Notes: generated from the sequence alone by a model not told the origin. A stretch of 64,000 nt of DNA from Psococerastis gibbosa (GCA_963971405.1 OZ020484.1:14260001-14324000), one strand, 5' to 3'. Shown: positions 47,701-58,804, numbered from the stretch's first letter. Numbers and translations are program-made.

Positions 47701-50700
47701 CAGTAAGTTGAAGTAACGTTAGGTTAATTTGAATCATTTTGCATCACTGAGAAACTTACACCTTAACTTACTTCACCTTAGGAAACTCCCGATTGAACTG
47801 AGGGCGGCGAGAAATGCTACTTACTTCCCTAAATTGCTTACAGAGACCATCTTTTAGAGAAAGCTTTCTACGCTGTCACTGAGGAACAATAACAATGACA
47901 AAACTACCTGATTTCGACGATATTTTGACGATTTTACTTTACACTTTCTTGCCAATTACTTGTTGATTACTTGTATTTAATTTAACAGAATTATATATGT
48001 ATATATTTGTTAATTTATTTTATTTTATGACAAGGACCCTATATTTAGTGTTGGATAAACTGTATTAGTCTGGTGGCTTACGGCCAAAATATATCTCCAG
48101 CTTGGCTTTTTTGCACATGCTATTTCAGGGGGATATTCGTCATTTTGCGTAGCAGTGCGTAGATATTCATCTTAAGATCAGTTTTCCATCTCGGTGGCAC
48201 CGACCTATTTCGATTAATATTTCCCCTGGCCAATGCAAGATTTGACTCGTATCTGTACTTGGTTAAGTCATGCTTTCGCCTGTTTCATTGCGTCAACGGT
48301 AAACTTGTCTCAGCTTGTCCATTATCGCTTTTAGCCGGTGAAGGTTGGCATCAAAAACGTATAGGTATAAGTTTGCCAAAAATTCATGCTGAAACAATGC
48401 TAAAATTGTCTGATATCCATGGGGTCATTGGCATTGGACAAGGGACCTATGGGTCTATCAAAAATTACAATTACAGTAAGGCCAGATTTCCATCTCGGAC
48501 GTACAGACCTATTATTATTTTATGGCTTTCCAATTTATACGTAGTATAAGGAAAGCTTTGTGATGGTCGAAATTTTCGATTCCGAGATTTCAACGTATTT
48601 ACACGTTGTCAGGTCCCAGGAACCCAAAAAAGTGGTTTTTACGAAATGTCTGCCTGTCGCCCTGTCTGTCTATCTCGGTGTATATGTGTATGTATGTATG
48701 TCTGTCTGTTCATCGATTTCCGGGCAAACTACTCGGCCGATTTTGAAGAAATTTTGCAAGTAGGTTCAAAAAAATCATAACTCGAGAGCATTTTTTTTAT
48801 TTTGGGCTAACTCAATTTGGGGGGGGGGGGGTTTATTCTCAAGAAACTCCAAAAAAAAGTCTAAAAAAATTATTTCTCAAAAAAGGGCTCCAACGATTTC
48901 TTTTAAATTCACATATCTTGTAGTCATTATTACTGTTAAAAAAATGCAGGGGGTCGCTTGCCCCTTGATAGTTTGCTTCTGGGGGTAAAAAAATAAAAAT
49001 AACTAAATTTTCATGAAAAATGATTAAAAAATAATTTTTCTGCGAAACCTTTCTATCGATTATTTCTACCTTCAGGCATGTTTTAGGTTTAAATAATTAA
49101 ATTACTCGTGACTCCGTGGAATTTCATGTTAATAAACAAAAAATAACAAAAACTTTTAGTGACAACCCGAATTAATAAAACCCAAATAATCGTTAAGAAA
49201 TTAGCTTTGTCAAAGAAACCCACTTGTGTTAGTATAAAACCCTGAGCGCTTTTGGCAAGAACTGCCACCACAGAGGGAAACCCACTAGCACAGTTACACC
49301 TTATCTGCGATTTGAGACTTGCTCAACTCGAGGAGAAGATACATGTGACTAGGGAGAGGAAACCTTGGTTTATATAGGACTGGGAGCGGGGGGAGGAGGG
49401 GGTGGTAAGGGGCGTGGCTGGTTACCTATTCCTAACCTACTATAGCTAGATCTATTAGAGGGGATGATTGTGTGAATGTTGTGTCGTTTGTTAATTTTTC
49501 CCTATTGTGTAAAGCTCTTTTGATTTCAACATTTTCCAAAAAATTAAAGTGTAACTTTTCTTTATTTTGTGTAGGGTTGTCCAACCGTGAGGATCGAATG
49601 TGTGATTTTCCGAGTTAAGGTGTTTCGCGAATGTGCTGTTGGTGTTGGCGTCTCCTATACCTGTTCTATGTTCTCTGACCCTATTTTTAAAGCTTCTGCC
49701 TGTTTGGCCTATGTAAATTGCGTTACAATCGTTACAATTTAGACGATAAACTCCATTGCCTTTTTCCTTTTCTGGTTTGGTTTTGCAGTTCATGAGTTTA
49801 TTGGCCAAATTGTTGCGGTTGTACGGGGCTGGTGTTTTGTCTGTTGTAGAAGAAATGAGGTTACTTATTTTTTCTGTGATTTTTTCTATGTATTGTATCC
49901 TGAAATATGATTTATTGGTTTCCTGGTTTAAGCTCTCTGGGGGGTAAATTAGTTTGAGGTTGTGTTTGATTTTGTGATGTCGTAAGATTCTGTCTATTAG
50001 ATTGAGATTGAAATTGTTATTTTGGGCAATTTGTTTTATTGTATTTAATTCATTATTATAGTTGGTTTCATTCATAGGGATGTTAAGGATTCGAAAAATC
50101 ATACTATGGAATGCTGCGTGTTTGTGCTGGAATGGGTGAGAAGAATCAACAGGGATCATATTATCGCTATGGGTTTCTTTACGAAATATCTTGAAGTCTA
50201 GGGTACTATTATTTTTGGTGATGGTGAGGTCTAAGAAGTTCAGGGAGTTGTTTTCTTCTACTTCCATGGTAAATTGGATTTTTGGGTGAATTGTGTTGAT
50301 AAAACATAAGAACTTGTCTAGTTGTCCGTTACTTCCTGTCCAAGTGCAGAAGATATCATCTACATACCTTGTCCAGAAAGATATACATTTAACTAGGGGA
50401 TTTTTATTGAGTAGAAGTTTGTGTTCGAAGTTATCCATAAAAATTTCAGCAAGAAGGGGAGAAAGGGAAAAACCCATAGGTAGGCCTATTTTTTGTTGGT
50501 AGTAGTCGGATTCGAAACGGAAATAGTTTTGATGAGTGCATGTGTCTAACAGAAAGAGGGTCTCAGAAATAAGGCTGTTCGAAGTATTATTGTGATAGAG
50601 TGACTGGGCAACTAATTTTCGTACTTCGGGTACGGGAATATTAGTAAACAGATTTTTGACATCGAAAGAGACGAGTTTGGCATTGCTGGATAAGGAAAGG

Positions 50701-53700
50701 TGCTTAAGGCGGGAAACCAACTCGAATGAGTTTTTGACGCTGTGGCGGGATGTGAAGTTTGATAGCTCGCGAATGTGTTTGTTGAGAAAACTGGCTACTT
50801 TGCTGGATGGGGCACTGTTATACGAAACTACTGGGCGGATAGGTTGATTGGGTTTATGAAGTTTAACCAGACCAAAAAATGAAGGAGCTACGGGGTTCAT
50901 GTTGGTAAATTTATAGGCTATATCTCGAGGTATCGTAGTAGAGCTTTGTTTAATGGCTTTTTTTGGTTGCTTTTTGGAATTTGTTTGTGGAGTCTACTTT
51001 AAGTTTTACGAATGTGGATTCATCAGAAATGAGGTCTAAGACTTTAGAAACATAATGATGCGTAGGTAAAATGACAATAGAATTTCCTTTATCCGCCTTG
51101 GTGAGTGTAAGGTTATCTTGGCCTAGTTTCTTTTTTATAGATTTAGTGTTATCGTTTTTGTGTGTAAGTTTGACGTTTTTCAGGATATCTGCTGCTATGT
51201 GTTTTTCATTATTGTGGTTTTTAGGCTCAATTCAGTGTCTGACATTAAGTTGGTTAACGCGTGTTTTTGTTTAGACCTATATCGGGGCAATACTTGAGGC
51301 CCTTGTTGAGAAGTTCCATTTCTTTTGTGTTGAAAATCGTGTTAGATAAGTTGACGGTACGAGGATAGAATTTATGTGTTGTGATGGGTAGTGTAGTGAG
51401 TGTCTGCGCTGAAGGCGTGAGGCCTTGACCTACCCCAGTCTGCATCGATCGATGAACGGGGTTAGACCGGGAACACTCGTTAGTCCCGCGCATCTGATGT
51501 TTCGTGTCACGATGTGATGTGTGATGTATTCCGTTGGATTTGTTATTTTGGTTTTGACTCAGTTCTTTTATTTTTTTATTTAGTGTTGTGCGTTTTTTGT
51601 AAGTGATGCCACTAATTTTTGTGTATATTTGATCTTGGAAGGTGGTCCATTCTAAAAAGCGAAGTTTGAAAGATAATTCTGAATGTAAAACTTTAAGGTA
51701 AAGGCTTATGTTGTCTCTGATTTTGAACCATTTTTTGATTTCTTCTGCTAGCCAGACTTTCTGGGCGATTCTAAGTGCTTTATACTAACACAAGTGGGTT
51801 TCTTAGACAAAGTTAATTTCTTAACGATTATTTGGGTTTTACTAATTCGGGTTGTTATAACAAGTTTTTGTTATTTTTTGTTTATGTTTTAGGTGTTAAA
51901 TTGAGTAACGAAACCGGACAGGTTGCTTTCCCAAAAAACCATTTGGTTTTGAGCAAAAATTTTGTTTTTTGAAAAAATGATACATAGCCTAATTCACGCT
52001 TGAATGCATTGCGTGCCCTGCCATTATTGCTGTGTGATGTGTTGGTCTGACCTATCTAGAAATTACCTCACTTCCAGTGACGTCAGATGGGAACCCCCCC
52101 CCCCCCGAAATATCGAAAATTTAACCATAGGAAAATTATTTACCATGAAATTATTCCTTTTCTCTATCTGCTACTTTTGATAAATTGGAAAGCATGTTCG
52201 AGTAAACTCGGACCGGTTCTTATTATTTTGCTAGGACTTTTTATGGGCTCAAGCCTACTTAAAGTGGCCCATAGATCCCTTGTCCAATGCCAACGACCCC
52301 ATGGATTTCGGAAATTATTTGTATTGTTTCCGTTTGAATTTTTGGCCATTGGCAAACTGGTATACGGTCTCGATGTCAGCCCTCACCGGCTACAAGTGAT
52401 AATGGACAAGCTGAGACAAGCTTACCATTGACGCATTGAAACAGGCGAAAGCATGACTTATAGTCCACGCAAAATTAGAAAAGTATGGACATGGAATGTT
52501 TTGATCCTGTGCAACACTGTAAAAATATTGCTTGCACCATTCTGTGTTACCTTGCTGCCAATACATTTTCCCTATGCAGATAGGCTATAATGAAAACACT
52601 TATGACTGTTTTGTTCGAATGTTGTATAATAAACTTCTAAGCTTCTGTATTCTAAGTTAAATGTGAAAAGGGCGGATATGCCGGACACTCGATCGTAGGG
52701 TGTCATAAAGTAATTGATAAGTTCATATTAGTTTTGGTATACAGTAAATGGCCGTGACTAACACCAAATGGCCACAGTTTTTGGAGCTCAATCGGCCTGA
52801 GATCCCCAGTGGCTGATACTGTTTGCGTCAAAACTTCTAAGCTTCTGAATCAAATATTAAAAGTAGGTAACGTATCCAGTAAATTTACATTAAATTCAAC
52901 CATATTTTCATTTGCAAGCTGCATGTTACATCTAATCCTCCTCATCATCTTCTTCTGATGAATCCCCCGTATTTATAGATGTAATAAATCAGTGTGTCCT
53001 TTTTTGGGTTACTATATTACTGTATCCATAATAACTGCCCCGAAGTTAACGCTTTAAAAATACGGTTGGGTGGCTATTCCACATGAAAACAAAAGTTGTC
53101 AATTTTTGAAGACAAGTGGAATGAGGTGTAAAAATATATATATGCAACATTTATGATCTTTCCGCCAGTGACATTTTCAAATTTGAAGAAAAACTGACAA
53201 GGCGAATAGCCACCTTAGGAGTATGGTTATTCCTATTTATATGTTTTCTACAAATCCGTCCTTAGAAGGCACTTTCACCACTCAAAAGCAAAGGACTATT
53301 CTTCCAGGGCTCTCGTATTTTTTGTGCATTGCATGCGGCCGCAGCATAGGTTCTAGGTTGGCCCTAATTATGGTAGTGTTAAAAAATTAGCCTTTACCAA
53401 TAAGAACGGGGTTTGTAGGCTGGGGCTGTGGTATATCCAGGCCGTTGGTTCCCATTAATGCCTTCGCATTGAAGGTACCTTCTGCAACATTCTACTATGT
53501 TACGGGGCTACGGGCGTTATCCATAACTATAACAGATCTTGTATCGGCCAAAGCAATTGTGTCTCAACCTACTCTTTGAATACATAGGCTGTCACTGTCA
53601 TGCCTCATGATAATCGGTATTGCAGTCCTTCATCGCTTTCGTTGATATAAGAAGCACCGAAGCACGTTACTCACCCAGCCTTCACTAGCACCGGGATGCA

Positions 53701-55770
53701 ATATAGTAATAATAATAATAATAGGTAGCGTGTATTGCAACCAACAGACAGCTCCAATATAGGTTACATAACAATCGTACAATCTAACATTTAATCAATT
53801 ATGGCTAACAACATTGTCTTAAATACACTCAGATAGGTTCCAAAAGGGTCAATTTCTGTAAACGTGTCTAGTAGCCTTAGAATTCGGCCTAGTTGAGGCT
53901 CGTCATTGTCACACAAAAATAAATTCTTTAAGCGAGAATTTGCCGCGTTAACTCTAAAATGTACCCCCGATAATAAATCAAGGCAGTCAATAGGTAATAG
54001 TAGGTAGCCTACTCCAGAAGTAGGCATATTTGCGGCTCAATTAATTCTGATGTGCTCTCCACTTGTTTCTCCTTATCAAATCCCTATTGTTTCAACGAAA
54101 ACCAAAATGAGTTCAACAGGAATGTCGAAAAATGGGTACAAAACAAGTGTTAGTTAGCCTATGTAAATATTTGCATTGTAATGTGGAAATGCAGATGAAT
54201 GCAGCGCATATCTTGGAGAGGTCGTGTCCCTAATTCCAAGACTGTTCTGAGTCGCCAACAGTATCAGCCACTGAGGATGAGTTCCAAAAGTTAACGGCCA
54301 CATACTGTACACCAAAACTTAGATGAACATGTTTTTTACATTATGACACCCTACGATGTATCCGCATTGATGCCTTTTTTACATCTAATATGGAATACAG
54401 AAGCTTTGTAGTTTTGTATACAACATTCGAACAAAACAGTCCTAAGTGTTTTCATTACATCTGTATAGGGGAAATACAATGGATGCTGCAAGGCATAACA
54501 AAATGGTGCAATCGAAATTATTACAGTGTCGCACAGTACCAAAACATTCCAAATCCATAATTTTCTCATTTTGCGTGGACTATAACCAAGTACAGATACG
54601 AGTCAACATCAAGCCAACATCAATTTCTCGGATTTTGTTCCTTTCCACCGTGTTTATATAAATCTTATGCAAAAAATATGTTCCCTCATAGCCTAGTCGC
54701 CTTGAACAATTTGCCGCAATAATTTTCATTCCAATGTTTTCATCAGTTACGACAAATTGAAGGTTATTGTCATAAAAACCGCGAGTGTTGGCTTCTTGTT
54801 CACGAGTGACTTGATTAAGATTTTTTTATTGGAAAGTTTTCTACGCCAAAGTCTTTTTTCAATATATTGTTAGACAATAGTGTGTGATTAAGTTTCAAGA
54901 TATAGGGCACCAACATTCATTTAAAAAAAAAAAACTATTTCCTTTCATTCAAACTTGACCCATACAATCTGTGATACCGATGGATGGTCATACAATAATT
55001 ATTACCTAAATGATGATGATATTTAATTTGGTTTACTAAAATTGCTAAATAAAAGAGCAAAAAATGTAATGAGGATGAATCGGGTTAAAACTGCGCAGAC
55101 TTCATAGATAGCATTCAAAAACTAAAACTAAAACTAACTAAAAGTAATTTCGATTCAACCTCCCTCCCCCCCTCTCAGGGACGGATCCTTGGGGTAGTCA
55201 CCCCCCCCCCCCCCCCGAGAAAAATTGCTTTACACTAGATAGAATGGACTTTTGAAGGAAATGAAGAGAAATTGTTACTCAAGTAAGGGAAACGCGATAT
55301 TTTTCAGGTCACCGCCCCCCCCCCCCGAAAACTTTTTCTGAAACCGTCCCTGTCCCCTCTCCAATTTTCTGAGAACGGACTTGGAGCATAGAACCAAACA
55401 AATGCAAAATGTAAGTTATATTATTACTTATATTACAACAGGGCAAGGACATTGCCCCTTAGATGTAATACATATAGTCTAATACATATAAGTTTGGACC
55501 CGAATAACCACTATTGACGGTACTTACTTATGAAACAGGATAATATACACATATACAATATAGCTTGCTTTAACTTACTATACAGTATAGGCCTATATAT
55601 AATACATGTATAACATATTTTATTGGTATAAAAAAATCGTCCAACTTCTCGATTGTTGCCTAGTGTGTGCTGCGATAATATAATACATGTACTTACCTCA
55701 AAGCTTAGAAGACCGCTGTGATTATGGTCTAAAGTGCTGAAGACGTAGTGAGCATACTGGCTGGTGTTGG
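38775..55770 (-). CDS. KChIP / neuronal calcium sensor EF-hand protein, three 3' exons
   Basis: Minus-strand exons at 55770-55697 (2 bases plus 24 codons), 39715-39506 (70 codons) and 38885-38775 (36 codons plus TGA), all with GT-AG borders and matching phase. The first reads NTSQYAHYVFSTLDHNHSG then LLSFE, equivalent to the YAHYLFNAFD...VKFE block of potassium-channel-interacting proteins. The second reads DFVIGLSILCRGSLEEKLKW and carries a canonical EF-hand loop DINGDGAITKEE. The third carries EF-hand loop DLNNDGVVTMDE and the C-terminus. Family members bind calcium and modulate Kv4 channels or act as calcium sensors; that is knowledge of the family, not shown here. The 5' exons (N-terminus and EF1) lie above 55770, probably outside the window. 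The 15,981-base intron between the first two exons is almost wholly transposon sequence. In vertebrate KChIPs the middle exon is usually split; here it is single. Confidence 0.88.
39823..40117 (-). mobile_element. LINE C-terminal fragment
   Basis: Minus strand YCGLRLNHVERMDASRTARA followed by SPRRPRKIGVNQTT resembles the HV-RMD...GRPRKRW tail of LINE reverse transcriptases. Confidence 0.65.
40118..40375 (-). mobile_element. LINE RNase H end with (GAA)n tail
   Basis: Minus strand RATGHDFLQSHIHRIGIT then HLCFQGEGNADHLF matches the RNase H/C-terminal zinc region of I/jockey/R1-type LINEs. The stop is followed by a GAAGAAGAAGAAG tail. A fragment only. Confidence 0.75.
40376..40826 (+). mobile_element. 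CR1/jockey-type LINE 3' end with (TTTA)n tail
   Basis: Plus frame FKIARHKTSLYGEAFLVQTA then REWSKLPCSIRSQPSLANF is the R-S-Y..SFL..T...WN.LP...SL..F motif ending many CR1/jockey polymerases. A low-complexity hydrophobic read follows, then a TTTATTTATTTT tail. Confidence 0.78.
42314..43060 (+). repeat. Repeat family R, copy 1, with (GTCT)n minisatellite
   Basis: Same left end as copy 2 and a CTGTCTGTCTGT run at 42438-42490. Contains TTCGGCATGTAGGTTC and CTTGCCCCTTGATAG motifs shared with copy 2. The right end (after about 43030) differs from copy 2. Confidence 0.75.
43372..43590. mobile_element. MITE family A, copy 3, partial
   Basis: Carries GTTGTAGAAGACTATACTTT, the ATTTTTGTGCTTGTATAG equivalent and AAGCTATGGTACCAAATT as in the other copies; ends are lost. 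Confidence 0.6.
43660..43805 (+). mobile_element. SINE family S3, copy 3
   Basis: GGCAAGGTGGTAGCGTGCTT, CATGCAATCGGAGACCTGTC, AACACAATATTA and GGTTATTCGGATGCATTC. Confidence 0.65.
44460..44605 (-). mobile_element. SINE family S3, copy 4
   Basis: The minus strand has GCAAGGTGGTAGCGTACTTG, ATCAGAGACATGTCGTAGCT and AATTGGATACATTCATTAAA. Confidence 0.65.
45590..45844 (+). other. Short open frame of unknown status
   Basis: 84 codons ending ITVGPLSPTDIKRTMADVLG then KRS and TAA. Composition is more protein-like than the surroundings and an acceptor-like TTTTCAG lies at 45563, but no family is recognised and no splice partner was found. Confidence 0.2.
48525..52220 (+). mobile_element. Repeat family R, copy 2, carrying the Penelope-like insertion
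   Basis: Starts GCTTTCCAATTTATACGTAG, then a (TCTG)n-like stretch and ACTCGG-type sequence; ends ATAAATTGGAAAGC and GTTCGAGTAAACTCGGACCG. The first ~550 bases match 42314-42860, and the part after 51895 matches 42860-43030, so the Penelope-like element lies in the middle. No coding capacity seen outside that insertion. Confidence 0.7.
49089..51883 (-). mobile_element. Penelope-like retroelement (reverse transcriptase plus GIY-YIG endonuclease) with inverted ends
   Basis: The minus-strand frame 50900-49491 (469 residues) holds reverse-transcriptase motifs (PVAPSFFGLVKLHKP, LVSFDVKNLFTNIPV, IGLPMGFSLSPLLAE, RYVDDIF) and then a GIY-YIG endonuclease (GVYRLNCNDCNAIYIGQTGR then VREHRTGI), the Penelope order. 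N-terminal coding remains (such as FYPRTVNLSNTIFNTKEMEL) lie up to about 51790, with a few breaks. About 105 bases at each end (49127-49235 and 51785-51883) are inverted copies. The insertion is flanked by the 11-base repeat ATGTTTTAGGT (49078-49088 and 51884-51894). It looks moderately young but not fully intact. Confidence 0.88.
52461..54582. mobile_element. TA-flanked element Z (Tc1/mariner-pogo type ends), about 2.1 kb
   Basis: Ends TAGTCCACGCAAAAT...TTTTGCGTGGACTA with a TA on each side. Arms of about 380 bases (52461-52830 and 54230-54582) are inverted. The left arm of W carries the uninterrupted sequence across the same point, so the TA insertion is directly visible. The minus strand has a short acidic reading end (TGDSSEEDDEED then stop, near 52936) reminiscent of pogo-type C-termini, but no catalytic motif was recognised. 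Confidence 0.65.
55177..55351. mobile_element. Foldback with AGGGACGG ends and poly-C tracts
   Basis: Left AGGGACGGATCC, right GAAACCGTCCCT; two long poly-C runs (about 55201-55216 and 55314-55326). It lies about 350 bases from the KChIP exon. Confidence 0.6.
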
Positions 55771-56329
55771 CTGAAAAAGAGAAAAAGATTATGCTAATAA
55801 CATGAATTAATTAATATAAATAATAAATAAATTTAGTGCAATACAATTGACGAACAATAATGATAAGACTAAGTATTTTCTTCATGTTAAACATAAAATA
55901 ATGTTAAACATTAAATATATTGTTTAAAAAACCAAATTTATAATGTCGCAGAGCTATTTGTTCAATTTAGTAACAAAACCAAACAGATTGCTTTCCATCG
56001 GAAATATTTTAATTTTTTTAAAAAAATTTGGCTGACATGCAGTAGAAACCAGTTATTCGAGAGGGCGGGGATGCCAAAAAGATATTGTAATTTACAATGT
56101 TAAATTACTTAACAAAATATCGTATGTTATCATATTACTTCTATTAGAGGTACTATATTAGGTAATAGCCCACCCCACCATTATTAACTGTTTAGTATTC
56201 CGTAAATTAACACAAATTTCATGAAAAATGATTAAAAGCAAATTTTTTAGTGGATTGTTATGTCAGCCAGCCCGTTATTAATCACTAAATTGTGCCTATA
56301 ATGGATTATGTGCTTAAGGATAGGGAAGG

Positions 56330-56818
56330 TCAATTCTAATTTGCTATAGAACCCCTCTTTAGATCTCACTTAAGCCTAAACTTTAAAGAAATCACGCTAA
56401 ATAATCAGTGCAATCATACATGATTGACATTTGACTGCACGCAAATTTAATATTTCATATATGCTCATTAATATAAAGCCTAAAAGGCCAAAGCACATAA
56501 AAACCGAATATTAGGCATTTAAATTTCTGGTAACAACGTAAATATGACCAAATTGCCCTTTAACAACCAACGCCACAATCTTAATGCAATTATTAATGAG
56601 CAGAATATGCATACATGAGTTGCTATAATAATGGGCCCATAAAAGCCTAATAATAGACCTCATTATTTCATGTGATGACACTAATATTACCAATATAATA
56701 CTGTTTATGCAACCAATTTGAAAATGTCACAGTGTTATTGCACTGATAATATTTAATAAGATGTTTATAAAAGCGGAGACTCCGTGAACAGCACACTAGA
56801 AATATCGGATGCCTAAAG
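56330..56818 (+). promoter_or_regulatory. Conserved upstream region of the secretory peptide family
   Basis: The 5' flank of copy A is shared with copies B (58020-58475) and D (63200-63660), and the proximal ~170 bases also with C (59157-59330). Conserved pieces include CCCATAAAAGCCTAATAATA, ACCTCATTATTTC, a GTCACA(T/G)TGTTATTGC block and the TATA box 25-35 bases before the likely transcription start. Promoter identity is inferred from position and conservation among copies. Confidence 0.6.
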
Positions 56819-57400
56819 ATGTTCCACTTCCTATTGTGTTTGGTATCCCTGGCTGCTTTCGTCGTTGCCGTTAATGGCCAACACACAGCCACTCCGGCTC
56901 CAGGTAGGTTTTTTTATGCGGAAATTAATTTGGGAGAAATACTCTGGCTCTGGGCGTCGATGTTCATAATAAACATAATTGTCTCTCTATATATTGAAAG
57001 TAGAACTGACTCTCTCTCACATTATAACCTGGATAATTAGAAATATTATCATCAAAAAGATCATCCAAAGAAATCCCCGGATATTTACTATACATAATTA
57101 TACATACCTATATACATAATTACTCCCTATTAAAAGTAGAAGTTTACTGACTCTCACTCATGTATTAATTAAAAGCATAACAGGTAATTGCTTGAATTAC
57201 TACAGTCATCAGTAATTCCCTACATTCGGGCGAACAAATAGAACCTAACATTGAACAATCTCCTATTTACAGGCTTTTACATGCGGCAGAATGATTTCGT
57301 AACTTTGAGGATATTTTCAAAAGGCAAAGAGGCTCCAACAACTTTGGCGACTTACGAACTTAAGAACTTACGCCTAAGTCATGAAACGCCAAACCGATAA
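56819..57400 (+). pseudogene. Secretory multi-peptide precursor-like gene, copy A (exon 1 intact, exon 2 shortened)
   Basis: Exon 1 (56819-56903) starts MFHFLLCLVSLAAFVVAVNG, a textbook signal peptide, then QHTATPAPG, and ends at a GTAGGT donor. A TATA box (TTTATAAAAG) lies about 50 bases upstream of the ATG. Exon 2 begins at 57273 after a CAG acceptor in matching phase and reads GFYMRQNDF, then departs from the peptide-repeat frame seen in copy C: one base is missing relative to C, so the read frame becomes VTLRIFSKGKEAP and stops at 57398-57400. The coding homology also ends at about 57355, where an unrelated repeat begins. Host gene family of unknown function. Copy A keeps the start and splice signals but probably makes a truncated secreted product, if any. 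Confidence 0.6.
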
Positions 57401-58475
57401 GTGAATGGTAGCTCATGTAACAGAGTTTTGAAATACCAAAAAGAGTCCATTGGACACTGCGGCCAGCACAGTGTTAACCTTGAAGAAAATTGCTTCAGTC
57501 AGGGAATGTGAGAAAGAATGATAAGGAAAGAATATATGGGAACAGGATTCGCATCTTAGTCCCACCTTGACGCTGACCACTGCACCAAACCCGAGGCATT
57601 CTTTTCAGTTTTCCCTAACTTTACCGCACTTACGATACTCACTCATACTTCCAATTTCCAACATCTCCCCACCCTCATAGCTTATTGCTTTCTTATTTGT
57701 ACACTAGCTCCTATTATGAATTTCCTTTTGGAATAGGACGTAGGCTTAGTACCGGTATTTGAAGAAATTATTGATAATTCATGCCTCACTGCTTGGCACA
57801 CTGTATAGTAGCCGAAAATTTAACCATAGGACAATTATTTGCCATTAAACACCTCTCATTAGCTATCTCGCTACCTACTAATACTAACTTTGATGAATCG
57901 GAAAACATATATGAATTGACTGCTTCTGCTTCTTACATATTATGTTTCTGATGGATTTTCTCTTATATGATGATCGAAGATATCACCGAAATAGCTGTTA
58001 AAGTAATCAGCAAAAGATCCCGGCCCTCTTTAGGCCTCACTTAAGCCTAAATTTGAATGAAGGAACGCTATGTAATCAGTGCAATCACAAAGTGTTGAAC
58101 GCAGACAAATTAAATATCTCATAGGTCCTCATTAAATTCTAAGGCCAAAACACATAAAAACCAAATATTTGGCATTTTAATTTCTGGTAACAACGTCAAT
58201 ATGGCCAAATTGACCTTTTAAAACCAATGGGCAAATTATACAGCAATTATATTAATAAGCAGAATAAGTTATTTGAGTTGCTATAATAATAGGCCCATAA
58301 AAGCCTAATAATAGACCTCATTATTTCATGTCAAGACATTAATGACCAACATAATACTGTTTATACAACCGATTTGAAAATGTCACATTGTTATTGCACT
58401 GATAATTTTTAATAAGCTGGGTATAAAAGCGGATTCTGAATCGGTGAACAGCACAGTAGAACATTCTGTTGCCCT

Positions 58476-58559
58476 GATGCTCCAATTCCAATTGTGTTTG
58501 TTATCCCTCGCTGTTTTCGTTGTTGCCGTATAGCCAACACACAGCCACTCCGGCTCCAG
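58476..58559 (+). pseudogene. Copy B exon 1 of the secretory peptide family (left arm of palindrome)
   Basis: TATA box GTATAAAAGC at 58421 and the same 5' flank as copies A, C and D. The exon starts MLQFQLCLLSLAVFVVAV, a signal peptide, but two bases are missing before the NG cleavage site, so the frame hits TAG. The donor (GTAAGG) is kept; no exon 2 follows. Instead the sequence turns back on itself. Confidence 0.7.
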
Positions 58560-58574
58560 GTAAGGTTTTGTTAC

Positions 58575-58663
58575 CTGGACCCGGAGTGGTTGTTTGTTGG
58601 CTGTATACGGCAACAACTAACACGGTGAGGGATAACAAACACAATAAATTGGAATTGGAGCAT
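58575..58663 (-). pseudogene. Inverted copy of exon 1 (right arm of palindrome B)
   Basis: Reverse complement of the B exon 1 region with moderate divergence, including its own donor (GTAA) and, at about 58703-58712, an inverted TATAAAAG box. The two arms face each other with about 15 bases between their donors. Confidence 0.7.
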
Positions 58664-58804
58664 TAGGGCAACAGAATGTTCTACTGTGCTGTTAACCTAT
58701 TCTGAACCTGCTTTTATACCCAGCTTTTTAAAAATTATCAGTGCAGTAACAATGTGACATTTTCAAATTGGTTGTATATACAGTATTATATTGGTGGTAT
58801 TACA

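Larger units (their letters stand above)
43806..48180. other. KChIP intron, mostly unassigned
   Basis: Contains SINE S3 copy 4 and the short frame at 45590; otherwise AT-rich with no recognised motif. A moderately GC-rich part (46280-47110) has no supported gene. Confidence 0.45.
48190..54640. mobile_element. Long-armed foldback element W enclosing repeat R; right arm split by element Z
   Basis: The left arm 48190-48460 and the right arm are inverted copies (for example GTCATGCTTTCGCCTGTTTC, CAGCTTGTCCATTATC and CCATGGGGTC(A/G)TTGGCATTGG). The right arm runs 52250-52460, then continues at 54583-54640 after element Z. No coding sequence recognised. All of it lies in the KChIP intron. Confidence 0.6.
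58340..58800. repeat. Palindrome B: promoter plus exon 1 head-on
   Basis: About 225 bases on each side of 58567 are inverted copies: promoter, 5' leader, exon 1 and the first intron bases, meeting at CCAGGTAAGG...TTACCTGG. Two TATA boxes point toward the centre. Confidence 0.8.
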
